Shown here in pieces: positions 28,461-37,263 of a stretch of DNA of 64,000 nt. How positions within the stretch are numbered: the first letter of the stretch is position 1; every line of letters begins with the position of its first letter. The notes beneath the pieces were generated by a model. It ran no database searches. It was not told the DNA's origin and saw nothing but the letters and a program-made list of their open reading frames with translations. The stretch is from Brasilonema sp. UFV-L1 (lineage in GTDB: Bacteria; Cyanobacteriota; Cyanobacteriia; Cyanobacteriales; Nostocaceae): the NCBI RefSeq assembly GCF_012912105.1, contig NZ_QMEA01000010.1:26207-90206 (forward strand). Direction: 5' to 3'. Made by a program: the position numbers and the translations under genes.

Positions 28461-29753
28461 ATGGGCACAAATCTAACCGAAATCTCGTCTATCACACGGC
28501 TCTCCGTCGCCGATGATGGCACCGAGGGGAATAACAGCTCCTCCACCCCCGCCATTTCCGCTGATGGGCGCTTTGTGGCGTTTTCGTCAAATGCCGACAA
28601 CTTGGTACCGGGAGACACCAACACCAACAACAGTAGCGATATCTTCGTTCGCGACCTCCTAACGGGCACTATCACTCTGGTCTCCGTTGCCGAGGATGGC
28701 ACCCAAGGGGGTACCTCCAGCTTCTCCTCTACCCCCTCCATTTCTGCTGATGGGCGCTTTGTGGCGTTTTATTCATTTGCCAACAACTTGGTACCGGGAG
28801 ACACCAACAACAATAGCGATATCTTCGTTCGCGACCTCCAGACGGGCACTACTACCCGAGTCTCCGTCGCCGACGATGGCACCCAAGGGAATAACTTCTC
28901 CTCTAGCCCCTCCATTTCCGCTGATGGGCGCTTTGTGGCGTTTTCGTCAAATGCCAACAACTTGGTACCGGGAGACACCAACAACAATAGTGACATCTTC
29001 GTTCGCGACCTCCAGACGGGCACCACTACTCTAGTCTCCGTCGCCGACGATAGCATCCAAGGGGGTACCTCCAGCTTCTCCTCTAACCCCTCCATTTCCG
29101 CTGATGGGCGCTTTGTAGCGTTTACGTCAAGTGCCAACAACCTGGTAGCGGGAGACACCAACAACAATAGCGATATCTTCGTTCGCGACCTCCAGACGGG
29201 CACCACTACCCGAGTTTCCGTTGCTGAAGATGGCACCCAGGGGAATCGCAGCTCGTCTAGCCCCTCCATTTCCGCTGATGGGCGCTTTGTGGCGTTTGAG
29301 TCTTCTGCTTACAACCTGGTACCGCGAGACACCAACAACAGTAGCGATATCTTCGTTCGCGACCTCCTGACGGGCAGCCTCACCCGAGTCTCCGTCGCCG
29401 AGGATGGCACCCAGGGGAATAACTTCTCCTCTGGTCCCTCGATTTCCGCTGATGGGCGTTTTGTGGCGTTTTCGTCAAATGCCAGTAACCTGGTAGCAGG
29501 AGACACCAACAACAGTAGCGATATCTTCGTTCGCGATCTCCAGACGGGTACCACTACTCTAGTCTCCGTGGCCGATGATAACATCCAAGGGGGTATCTTC
29601 ACCAGCTCCTCTACCCCCTCCATTTCCGCCAATGGGAACTTTGTGGCGTTTTCGTCAACTGCTTTCAACTTGGTAGCGGGAGACACCAACAACAGTAGCG
29701 ATATCTTCCTAGCAACCTTAACTGGTGTTGATAGCACTACCTCCATAATTTAA
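28461..29753 (+). CDS. Seven-repeat beta-propeller protein (PD40/TolB-like repeats)
   Basis: The 430-residue protein is nothing but seven tandem units of 58-60 residues plus a short tail. Each unit reads like T-R/L-VSVA-DDGTQG ... PSISADGRFVAFSS-ANNLV-GDTNN-SDIFVRDLQTG. The SADGRFVAF strand and DIFVRDL strand are PD40/WD40-like, so seven units should close one seven-bladed propeller. Units alternate between a 58-residue 'TRVSV' type (1,3,5,6) and a 60-residue 'TLVSV' type (2,4,7). The many Asp/Asn residues in the loops suggest calcium binding. No signal peptide is seen. The DNA is clearly more GC-rich than its neighbours, which hints at transfer or strong repeat homogenisation. Function unknown. 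Confidence 0.88.
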   Translation: MGTNLTEISSITRLSVADDGTEGNNSSSTPAISADGRFVAFSSNADNLVPGDTNTNNSSDIFVRDLLTGTITLVSVAEDGTQGGTSSFSSTPSISADGRFVAFYSFANNLVPGDTNNNSDIFVRDLQTGTTTRVSVADDGTQGNNFSSSPSISADGRFVAFSSNANNLVPGDTNNNSDIFVRDLQTGTTTLVSVADDSIQGGTSSFSSNPSISADGRFVAFTSSANNLVAGDTNNNSDIFVRDLQTGTTTRVSVAEDGTQGNRSSSSPSISADGRFVAFESSAYNLVPRDTNNSSDIFVRDLLTGSLTRVSVAEDGTQGNNFSSGPSISADGRFVAFSSNASNLVAGDTNNSSDIFVRDLQTGTTTLVSVADDNIQGGIFTSSSTPSISANGNFVAFSSTAFNLVAGDTNNSSDIFLATLTGVDSTTSII

Positions 29754-30392
29754 GTTATTTTCAAACCGCCCTTTTTATGAAAAGCCAAGTATTTAGTGAT
29801 TGATTATACTTTTTTTGCTCTACGATCGCAGATGGTCGTCTTGTTCTTAAATGTCCAAAGGGCAGTCAAAATGTATTTTGCACAGACAACGAAGCGACAT
29901 GATTCGGACATTTTAGAATCAAGCCTGTAAAGTTTCATACCATAAAATGCTTGGCTAGCTAGAGCACCGGTACATTAATCAGAATCGAGGATAAAAAACC
30001 CGGTTTCTTCGCCTGAAAAAATTGATATCTCGTTGGTTCGATTTAAAGAAACCGGATTTTTGGCATTACTGTACCGACGCTTTAAGTTTTTTCTGCACCC
30101 AGGCGATCGCCCTGGTGTATCTTCACACTGTTGCTCTGTGCGACAGTGTGATTCTTTTGGTCTATATGGCGCAGTGATGGGTAAAATTTAATGTGATATG
30201 CAAAAGCTAAAGCCTCCGGAGAATCGCCAGTAAACCTGATAGAAGTATTAGTTACGCCTTAAGGGAGTGTTCGTTGTAGATCGCAGGCGTTCAGCATCTT
30301 ATATATATTAAGAAATATCTGATTGAATTGTTTGGAACCCATGAGATGATGAACACAGATCATCCTCCGTCCAAATTAAATATGAGGGTGCG
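29754..30392. other. 639-base intergenic region with palindromic repeats
   Basis: I see no gene. An inverted repeat lies at 29994-30061: AAAAACCCGGTTTCTT against AAGAAACCGGATTTTT, one mismatch. A hairpin with a 9-base stem (TCACACTGT ... ACAGTGTGA) lies at about 30122-30150. The promoter of the kinase gene at 30393 presumably lies toward the right end; I cannot point to it. Confidence 0.55.
29994..30061. repeat. CCGGTTTCTT inverted repeat
   Basis: The 16-base arms at 29994-30009 and 30046-30061 differ at one base and flank a 36-base loop. T and A runs border both sides, so it could end transcription in either direction, or be a member of a dispersed repeat family. Confidence 0.7.
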
Positions 30393-32615
30393 ATGGCAAA
30401 GATGAAGAAGGCAAAAGCTTTCCTTGCTGTGAGAAGGTTTGCTCAGAGGCTAACAGCGAGTATATTGAGAACAGTGCAAAAGTGTTTGGAAAAAGCTTTT
30501 TTGCTTACCAGTTCTCGACCTAATCATGCCATTTCTTCTGATTACGAAGCTTGGCGCGATCGCTTTTTATGGCAGAGATTACATCTAGCATTGTGGCTTG
30601 CATTAATCTTAATCTTGAGTTTTACCTTCCGCGACATTTATGATGCCCTATTTCACCTCAAGGAGTTAGCAGAAATTCCCAAGGAACTCAAACGCCTTTT
30701 TTTTGTTCTTTATAGTGCGATCGTACTCAGTTTATTAAGCTGCTTAGCCGTTCATAGAACTCAATTTGGTCGTCGTCATCCGGGATTTGTGTTTCTTGGC
30801 TTATCTTGGTCGATCACTATTGTCGAGCAAATTTGGGCAACACTCAACAACTTCGCCCTACCTGATATTTTCGCTTGGTTCGTGATGTTTCTGAGTCAAG
30901 CGACACTCATACCAGTACGCTTTTCCTTGCATCTTGTGTCTCAACTGGGTGTACTAGTTTACTATTTTGGCATAAATACAGCACTCGGACTAAAGCTACC
31001 GCCACCGGATGGTGACAAGCCCATTTACAATGTGACGATGAGCTTAGCTCTGTTTTGGTTCTGCTTCATTTGTGATCTTGGCGTCTATTTGTATGATCGT
31101 CTGCAACGTTCTGAATTTTTTGCCCGTAAAGAACTAGAAGCCGCGTATCAAAAACTAGGGGCTACAGAAGAAAAATACCGCAGTATTTTTGAAAATGCAG
31201 TCGAAGGAATTTTCCAAAGTACACCAGATGGACGTTACATTACAGCAAATCCTGCATTAGCACGTATTTATGGATATTCTTTTCCAGAAGAAGTCACGGC
31301 AAATTTCACTGATATTGAACATCAACTGTATGTTGATCCCACTCGTCGCACAGAGTTCATGCGCTTAATTGAAGAGTATGGTAGTGTGTCTGAATTTGAA
31401 TCTCAGATATATCGCAAGGACGGTAGCATTGTCTGGATTTCCGAGAAAGCATACGCTGTGCGTGATGAAAGCGGAAAACTTCTTTACTATGAAGGAGTCA
31501 TTGAAGATATTACCAAGCGCAAACAAGTAGAAGAAGCGCTACAGGAAAAATTAATTTTTTTAAAAGTACTCATTAATACAATACCAACTCCTGTTTTTTA
31601 TCAAAATACTGAAGGTGTGTATGTTGGCTGTAACAAAGCTTTTGAAGAAGATTTAGGTTTGAGTAAAAAGCAGATTATCGGCAAGACAGTGTATGAAATT
31701 GCACCAAAAGATTTAGCTGACAAATATCATCAAGCGGATAGAGATTTGCTAAAGCAAGGGGGAGTTCAAATTTATGAAAGCTCTGTCATTTATAAGGATA
31801 ACACTCAGCATGATGTAATATTCTATAAAGCAACTTTTTCTAAGGCAGATGGAACGCTTGGTGGTTTGGTGGGAGTGATTTTAGATATCAGCCAACGCAA
31901 GCGCACTGAGGAAGCACTACGAGTCTTTTTCCATGCAGTTTCCCATGATTTACGCAACCCTGTGCTGGGAACTTTGATGGTGCTGAAGAATTTGCTGTCT
32001 AGCCCAGAAGAAAAAATATTACTTCCTCGGTCGATTTTAGAGCGAATGGTGCAAAGTAGCGATCGCCAACTAAATTTAATTAACTCATTAATGGAAGCTC
32101 ATGTCAGCGAAGTGCAAGGTATCGTTTTGCAACGCCAAACGATACAGTTACACACGGTGGTAGAAGCTGCTGTTGCAGATTTAGAGCCAATGCTCAAAGA
32201 AAATCAAGCTATTTTGACAAATTTAGTTTCAGCTGATTTACCGTTTGTCAACGCCGATCCCACACAACTGTGGCGAGTCTATTCTAACTTAATTGTCAAT
32301 GCTGTGAAACATAATCCTCCTGGATTGAGTATTACTGTTGATGTCACCGTTGAGGATGATAAGATGCGTTGCATTGTTGCTGATAATGGTATTGGTATGA
32401 GTCAGCAACAGAGTGAGCATTTATTTGACCTTTACTTTCGAGGTAACAATGTTCGCAATTCTTTAAGTTTAGGATTGGGGTTGTATCTGTGTCGGCAAAT
32501 TATCACAGCACACGGTGGGGAAATTGGTGTGAAGAGTGATTTGGGAAGAGGGGCAACTTTTTGGTTTACTTTACCAAGAAAGAACGAGCTAGCCTCTAAT
32601 ACCGTTTCAGTATAA
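30393..32615 (+). CDS. Membrane-anchored PAS histidine kinase
   Basis: The protein has 740 residues. The N-terminal module (about 60-235) has five or so membrane helices, like a membrane sensor domain. Two PAS domains follow (about 255-385 and 390-500; seams VIEDITKRK and VILDISQRK). The transmitter is complete: H-box His518 in AVSHDLRNP, N-box NLIVNAVKHNPPG, G1 DNGIGM and G2 SLGLGLYLCRQII, ending with GRGATFWFTLP. It should therefore be an active kinase. Its transmitter is a close paralogue of the one encoded at 25291-28281. There is no adjacent response regulator, so it is an orphan kinase. Confidence 0.93.
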   Translation: MAKMKKAKAFLAVRRFAQRLTASILRTVQKCLEKAFLLTSSRPNHAISSDYEAWRDRFLWQRLHLALWLALILILSFTFRDIYDALFHLKELAEIPKELKRLFFVLYSAIVLSLLSCLAVHRTQFGRRHPGFVFLGLSWSITIVEQIWATLNNFALPDIFAWFVMFLSQATLIPVRFSLHLVSQLGVLVYYFGINTALGLKLPPPDGDKPIYNVTMSLALFWFCFICDLGVYLYDRLQRSEFFARKELEAAYQKLGATEEKYRSIFENAVEGIFQSTPDGRYITANPALARIYGYSFPEEVTANFTDIEHQLYVDPTRRTEFMRLIEEYGSVSEFESQIYRKDGSIVWISEKAYAVRDESGKLLYYEGVIEDITKRKQVEEALQEKLIFLKVLINTIPTPVFYQNTEGVYVGCNKAFEEDLGLSKKQIIGKTVYEIAPKDLADKYHQADRDLLKQGGVQIYESSVIYKDNTQHDVIFYKATFSKADGTLGGLVGVILDISQRKRTEEALRVFFHAVSHDLRNPVLGTLMVLKNLLSSPEEKILLPRSILERMVQSSDRQLNLINSLMEAHVSEVQGIVLQRQTIQLHTVVEAAVADLEPMLKENQAILTNLVSADLPFVNADPTQLWRVYSNLIVNAVKHNPPGLSITVDVTVEDDKMRCIVADNGIGMSQQQSEHLFDLYFRGNNVRNSLSLGLGLYLCRQIITAHGGEIGVKSDLGRGATFWFTLPRKNELASNTVSV

Positions 32616-33142
32616 GGTTAGAACATACTGGACAAGCACTTGGGTTGCTGAGGAAGCAGTTCTTGAGTGAAATGTATCAAGATTTTCGTGAAAGGGTATA
32701 AGGGAGAGAACTCAAAGGACACCCCGCTACGCCCTCCAGAACTGCTGATACCAAGTTGCGTTCTAATGTGTCATTCTGACCGGAGGGAAGAATCTCGCGA
32801 AATACTATTATTTTACCAGGTGCAAAATCTAACTTGAGACAAGTTCTTGAGTCAAAGAGCTTCAGGAATAAATAAAGTGCCATGTCGTTGCAGAGAATTG
32901 TTATAAGTCTTCATCTAATAAAGAGAGTAAAAATCATCCATTATTTTATTTTGTTTAGAATGAAATTAAGTCGTACTTTCACTCACGACATTTATGAAAA
33001 CGAGTCAGTATAATATCGGACAAATCTATTCGGGAAATGCCAAGAAATCTTGTATATATATTAGGCTTGTGTGACAAACATGAGTCAATTGTCTGGATGT
33101 GTTTAGTTATATTTTTGAACACTTGTTCCCTGTAATAATACT
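32616..33142. other. 527-base intergenic region, no supported gene
   Basis: A 68-codon frame on the - strand (32677-32883) has no recognisable product. The stretch CATTCTGACCGGAGGGAAG followed by AATCTCGCG near 32771 resembles repeat-derived sequence. Nothing else stands out. Confidence 0.5.
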
Positions 33143-33415
33143 ATGGCACAAATACTTATGATTTCTTTAGTAATTGTAGTTTATTTGGTAATAGCTTACT
33201 GTCTCTTTAATGAATGGCTGGTATTTTTTCTAGCAGATAAAGACATGGATTCAGAGATGCGCTTATTTTCTACTGTCATTTTGGTTACTGCTACTATTTT
33301 GTGGCCAATAGTTGTTCCTTTCGCTTACTTGGAATTACTGAAATTCCATAAAAGGCATAAAGAAATCATCGATTTACTGATAAATGTAACTAAAGGTAGT
33401 AGTCATGATAACTGA
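33143..33415 (+). CDS. Small two-helix membrane protein of unknown function
   Basis: The 90-residue product starts at ATG 33143. It has two hydrophobic segments (about residues 4-30 and 41-65) separated by the acidic turn ADKDMDSEM, and a polar tail KFHKRHKEIIDLLINV. I recognise no family. It lies convergent with the DUF4340 gene (33461), 45 bases away. Inner-membrane location is likely; function unknown. Confidence 0.65.
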   Translation: MAQILMISLVIVVYLVIAYCLFNEWLVFFLADKDMDSEMRLFSTVILVTATILWPIVVPFAYLELLKFHKRHKEIIDLLINVTKGSSHDN

Positions 33416-33460
33416 GGTTTTTAGAAACTGATAGTACCATCATCTCAAGTTAAAAAGCTA

Positions 33461-34204
33461 CTATCTGCTGTTTACTGGACTCGGTTTATCAGGATTGGGA
33501 GTTGGCTTTTTAACATCATCTATGGGTTTATCAGGATTGGGAGTTGGCTTTTTAACGTCATCTATGGGTTTATCAGGATTAGGAGTTGGCTTTTTAACAT
33601 CATCTATGGGTTTATCAGGATTAGGAGTTGGTTTTTTAACATTATCTATGGGTTGTTTCCACTCTGACAGTTCTCGATTAACGGCATTTTCAAAATCTGT
33701 AGATACCAATAGCACACCAGTATTTCCATTTTGTTTTACAGAAGGGTCAGTTTGAGCATACAGGAAACGACGGTTAAAGTCGGGTTTACCCAAAATCAAC
33801 TGATGTGTTTTCTGATTTTTCAGTTTGACATCGATAGTTGCTTGAGGCTGATCTAAACCGAATTCTGTAAGCTGGTTACCCGAGATGGATACAATGCGTT
33901 CACTCTTTCCTTCTACTAACAAATTTATTAAATAACCTACAATGGCATTACTTGCTGGGGCGACTTCGGGAGATTTTATTAACCACTTGGGTTCATTAGA
34001 CTTGTCATTACGTTCTAGATTTAAAGTCAGAGTTTGAGTTTTGACTGTCAAAGACTGCACATCATCCTCTTTAAAAGAGAAAATTTGTTGCTTTTGCTTG
34101 ATCTCCTGTTGCTGAGGTGTACCCTTAATTTCATGGAAGTAAACAAAACCGCCTAAACCAAGCGCTAGCAGTATTAGAATTAAAGTTGTTCGCTGTAATT
34201 TCAT
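33461..34204 (-). CDS. DUF4340 domain protein with C-terminal PNPDKPIDDVKKPT repeats
   Basis: The 247-residue protein has an N-terminal membrane helix (about 6-23) and a DUF4340 region: FSFKEDDVQSLTVKTQTL, WLIKSPEVAPASNAIVGYLINLL, EFGLDQPQATIDVKL, LILGKPDFNRRFLYAQ. After residue about 185 the 14-residue unit PIDDVKKPTPNPDK is repeated four times (42-base DNA unit). DUF4340 proteins usually follow GldG-like ABC auxiliary proteins, as here, and probably act with them in the membrane-attached complex. It is the last gene of the - strand run 38280 to 33461. Confidence 0.88.
   Translation of the reverse strand: MKLQRTTLILILLALGLGGFVYFHEIKGTPQQQEIKQKQQIFSFKEDDVQSLTVKTQTLTLNLERNDKSNEPKWLIKSPEVAPASNAIVGYLINLLVEGKSERIVSISGNQLTEFGLDQPQATIDVKLKNQKTHQLILGKPDFNRRFLYAQTDPSVKQNGNTGVLLVSTDFENAVNRELSEWKQPIDNVKKPTPNPDKPIDDVKKPTPNPDKPIDDVKKPTPNPDKPIDDVKKPTPNPDKPSPVNSR
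33484..33655. repeat. Four 42-base tandem repeats in the DUF4340 gene
   Basis: The unit TTTATCAGGATTGGGAGTTG plus 22 further bases occurs four times in a row with only a few substitutions. It encodes Pro/Asp/Lys-rich 14-residue repeats. The near identity points to recent expansion. Confidence 0.92.
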
Positions 34205-34262
34205 TGGTCATTGGTCATTAGTCATTAGTCATGAGTCATTAGTCGTTAATCGTTAGTCGTTT
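34205..34262. repeat. Heptameric short tandem repeat (TTAGTCA-type)
   Basis: About eight copies of a 7-base unit (ATTGGTC/ATTAGTC/GTTAGTC variants) fill the gap between the GldG-like and DUF4340 genes, right up to the latter's start codon. This leaves almost no room for a separate promoter. Confidence 0.85.
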
Positions 34263-34290
34263 GTAAAAATAAATGACTAACTACTCGTTC

Positions 34291-36171
34291 TTACCTTCGT
34301 GTCCACCAAAGAATAGCCGCTGCTATTAATCCTATCGCGGGTAAAATTAGCACAGATGACAACTCTAAAAGAAGCGCTTGTGCTGCTGTTAGATTAATGC
34401 GACGGTTTTTTGCTTCTTTTGGACTAATTGAAAGAGGTTGTTGATCTTCCTGAGTCAGCCAAGTGACTGAGTTGAGGAACACGTCTCCATTCAATTGTTT
34501 ATCAAACAACCCATTGATGGCAAAATCTGAATTTCCAAATACAACCATTCGTGACTCGGCGGAAGGGGTGGCGGATAAGGGGGATGAAGTTTGAGGTGTT
34601 GCGGCGGTTGTTGGTGTCGGAGTCGGCTTGGCGCTGGGAGTTGGGCTAGCTGAAGTTTGAGGTGTTGCGGCGGTTGTTGGTGTCGGAGTTGGCTTGGCAC
34701 TGGCAGTTGGGCTAGCTGAGGTTTGAGGTGTTGCGGCGGTTGTTGGTGTCGGAGTTGGCTTGACGCTGGCAGTTGGGCTAGCTGAGGTTTGAGGTGTTGC
34801 GGCGGTTGTTGGTGTCGGAGTTGGCTTGACGCTGGCAGTTGGGCTAGCTGAGGTTTGAGGTGTTGCGGCGGTTGTTGGTGTGGGTATAGAGTTAGATTTA
34901 GCTTCTTTTTGAGATGATAGTTTTTTTGTTAACGCTACGCCTAATGTTAGTGGACCTTTGCGATCGCTTTCGGGATTAAACTGCAAGTTTTCGCTTTGCT
35001 GGTCACTTTCTGCCCAGCTATTAGGATATGCTTTGGTAAGCAACAAGGGAGTCGCTTGAATACCTGGTATTGGAGTTGTGTCAATTGGTTGTGCTAACGG
35101 ATAAAAAGAGATACCATTGCCAAAATCTTTGGTGATTGGGTGTTTTCCGTATTGTGTCACTAAAGGTGCTGCTGGACCAAGTTCAACGCTTCCAGAAATA
35201 TCGACTGCCAGACGATTATCTAACTTCACGCCCCACTGTGCAAGTAGGCTTTCGAGTTTGGGATTTGTATTGGGATCAATCATCAGCAGTAAGTTTCCAC
35301 CTCGATTTAGGTAGTCTTGCAGTGCTTGTACTTCACTTTCAAATAGCGATCGCACTGGACCTGCAACTACCACAACAGTAGCATCTTGAGGGACACTAGA
35401 CTGTTCTGCCAGATTTAAGGCAGAAGTTGTGTAACCTTTGTCATTTAATGCCTTAACTGCTTCAGATATTGCTCCTTCCTCACCAGCAGAAAGTTGATGT
35501 TCACCATGACCTTGAAGGAAGTATACTTTAGCAGAGTTCAAACTGGTGATTTGTTGTAAGCGATTTGTTAATTTTACTTCCGAGAGGCGCTCTTGCGGAC
35601 CAACTACCTGAACTAATTGCCGTTTGTTACCAGATTCCAGGTAAACTTCTCCATAATCTTTAACACCAAACTTACGTGATAGTCCTGGTCTTGCTTGTGG
35701 ATCTACGTACTCAAAATTAAACTTTGAGTTTTGCCGACGATAATTTTCCAGCAAGTCTCGATCTACAGGATCTTGATTCACATCAAACACCCATATCTTT
35801 GTTGGTACTAGTAACGAGCGTACCAGCTTCCGTGACTGAGGAGCAAGGGTAAACAACTTAGTTTCTGTGAAGTCAACTCGTGCATGGTAGCGAGTTCCTA
35901 AAAAGTTAATTAATCCTAAAATCACCAAAACTGAGACAGTTGCAACCAAAGCATTAGTAGTAGTTTGGGTGGAACGTTGTCCCCACCAGTTATTTTGCTT
36001 GTTTTGCCAAATCAACCACCACCCAATAATAACAGTTCCCAAAATTATCAATGCTAATGGGATTGGTCCCCACTTATCCGATACCAATCCAATTGTTAAG
36101 CCCATTGTCAGGAGGAATGGACCAAACCAAAACAAAAATTTTCCAGGTTTCTTTTTCGTGATTATCTTCAT
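34291..36171 (-). CDS. GldG-like ABC transporter auxiliary protein with Pro/Thr repeat linker
   Basis: The 626-residue protein has N-terminal membrane helices (about 10-30, 34-52 and 70-92), then the Gld/ABC-auxiliary region: RYHARVDFTETKLFTLAPQS, KIWVFDVNQ, VYFLQGHGEHQLS, VVVVAGPVRSLFESEVQALQ, NLLLMIDPNTNP. It closes with VVFGNSDFAINGLFDKQLNGD and a C-terminal helix. Between about residues 430 and 530 a 22-residue unit (TPTPTTAATPQTSASPTAS...) is repeated about 4.5 times, forming a flexible linker. Members work with an ATPase and an ABC-2 permease, as encoded just upstream; known relatives serve gliding or unknown export. 285 bases of repeat DNA separate it from the permease gene. Confidence 0.9.
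   Translation of the reverse strand: MKIITKKKPGKFLFWFGPFLLTMGLTIGLVSDKWGPIPLALIILGTVIIGWWLIWQNKQNNWWGQRSTQTTTNALVATVSVLVILGLINFLGTRYHARVDFTETKLFTLAPQSRKLVRSLLVPTKIWVFDVNQDPVDRDLLENYRRQNSKFNFEYVDPQARPGLSRKFGVKDYGEVYLESGNKRQLVQVVGPQERLSEVKLTNRLQQITSLNSAKVYFLQGHGEHQLSAGEEGAISEAVKALNDKGYTTSALNLAEQSSVPQDATVVVVAGPVRSLFESEVQALQDYLNRGGNLLLMIDPNTNPKLESLLAQWGVKLDNRLAVDISGSVELGPAAPLVTQYGKHPITKDFGNGISFYPLAQPIDTTPIPGIQATPLLLTKAYPNSWAESDQQSENLQFNPESDRKGPLTLGVALTKKLSSQKEAKSNSIPTPTTAATPQTSASPTASVKPTPTPTTAATPQTSASPTASVKPTPTPTTAATPQTSASPTASAKPTPTPTTAATPQTSASPTPSAKPTPTPTTAATPQTSSPLSATPSAESRMVVFGNSDFAINGLFDKQLNGDVFLNSVTWLTQEDQQPLSISPKEAKNRRINLTAAQALLLELSSVLILPAIGLIAAAILWWTRR
34586..34885. repeat. 66-base tandem repeats encoding a Thr/Pro/Ala linker in the GldG-like gene
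   Basis: The core GGTGTTGCGGCGGTTGTTGG recurs five times at a spacing of about 66 bases, giving 22-residue protein repeats. The substitutions between units are few. Confidence 0.92.
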
Positions 36172-36200
36172 TTTTTTAGTCAGGAGTCACTCGCTTCGCT

Positions 36201-36234
36201 CAAATTCAAAATTCAAAATTCAAAATTCAAAATT
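36201..36234. repeat. Heptameric TTCAAAA short tandem repeat
   Basis: Four to five copies of TTCAAAA lie in the gap between the permease and GldG-like genes. It is the reverse complement of the TTTTGAA repeat at 12064-12101. Confidence 0.85.
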
Positions 36235-36358
36235 AAAGACAATTAGTGGGAGCGCGTGTACCGCCACGCTATTGTTGACCACCCTTACGGGTTCGGCATT
36301 CTTCTTTTGTTACTGGTCATTAAATTTCTTGCATAAATCGTAGTTGACAGCCATTTCA

Positions 36359-36403
36359 AACCACAGACAAATATAGAGAAATCCTCTGTATTTGTCTGTG
36401 GTT
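36359..36403. terminator. Perfect 15-base inverted repeat after the ABC permease gene
   Basis: AACCACAGACAAATA (36359-36373) and TATTTGTCTGTGGTT (36389-36403) are exact reverse complements with a 15-base loop. It lies 54 bases downstream of the permease stop on the - strand and is followed by only three T. It may weaken transcription into the GldG-like gene, or be a dispersed repeat. Confidence 0.55.
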
Positions 36404-36456
36404 TTCGCTTATCCATAGAGACTTCTGCAAGAAGTTTAGTCACTGACAATAAGTAT

Positions 36457-37263
36457 TTATGAACGCTGAAAACGTAATGCATCAATTGATTGAGCTGTGA
36501 GAAAAATGCCGAAAATGATGTAACTCGCAAATAACATCAGACTGCTCGTATCGAAAATACCTTGTACTAAGCTGTTGTAATGTTTTAGCAATGAGAAATG
36601 CCCTAGTGTTTCTCCTACAAAACCACCAATATTTTTGGCAATGAAATCAACAAAAAACAGTAATATAATTAATGCGAAGGTGAGAAAAGCAGACAAAATT
36701 GTACTATCTGTCAAAGAAGAAATGAACATTCCTAAAGATAAAATTGCTGCTGCTAGTAAGATGAGTGCTAAATGTCCTAGTAAGGGAATAGCTGGTGAAA
36801 TTGGTGGATTTGACGCACTCAAAGCAACAGTTTCTAATGCCAGGATAGGCACTATCATTGTTGTGAAAAATGTCAAAACTCCTAATAATTTACCGACAGC
36901 GACTGCCCAGTTGGTGAGTGGTGATGTGGCTAAAAGTTCCAAAGTACCGCGTTTGCGTTCTTCGGCATAAAGTCCCATCGAAAGAACTGGCAATATAAAT
37001 AATAACAGCCACCCAATCCGGTCCAAAAATGCCCTGAGAAATTCGTAAGGAACATCTATGGGTGGAACTGGAAATTGTTGTTCTTGTAAATCATATGCAG
37101 CTACTGTTTGCAGGATACCTTCTGGTCCCATTAATATAAGCACGAAGAATAACCCAGATAAAAGCCAAAATACACCAGCAATTGCATATGCCAAAGGCGA
37201 TACAAAATAGCTTTGTAACTCTCGGCGATAAATGGCAATAATATTACCCAGTACAACACCCAT
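36457..37263 (-). CDS. ABC-2 type transporter permease (GldF-like)
   Basis: The 268-residue protein has about six membrane helices. It begins IIAIYRRELQSYFVSPLAYAIAG, has the LLFILPVLSMGLYAEERKRGTLELLATSPL segment typical of ABC-2/GldF permeases near residues 92-120, and a final helix LMLFASYIIFGIFL. Its ATG directly follows the stop codon of the ATPase gene, so the two are translationally coupled. With the ATPase and the GldG-like protein it should form a membrane complex; the substrate is not known. Confidence 0.92.
   Translation of the reverse strand: MGVVLGNIIAIYRRELQSYFVSPLAYAIAGVFWLLSGLFFVLILMGPEGILQTVAAYDLQEQQFPVPPIDVPYEFLRAFLDRIGWLLLFILPVLSMGLYAEERKRGTLELLATSPLTNWAVAVGKLLGVLTFFTTMIVPILALETVALSASNPPISPAIPLLGHLALILLAAAILSLGMFISSLTDSTILSAFLTFALIILLFFVDFIAKNIGGFVGETLGHFSLLKHYNSLVQGIFDTSSLMLFASYIIFGIFLTAQSIDALRFQRS

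Noticed and set aside
28397..29746. Long - strand frames opposite the seven-repeat propeller gene
   Set aside because: They are repeat shadows of the + strand gene; the + strand has the clear SADGRFVAF propeller pattern.
32677..32883. - strand frame of 68 codons after the second histidine kinase
   Set aside because: No homology recognised, no ribosome site, overlaps repeat-like DNA.
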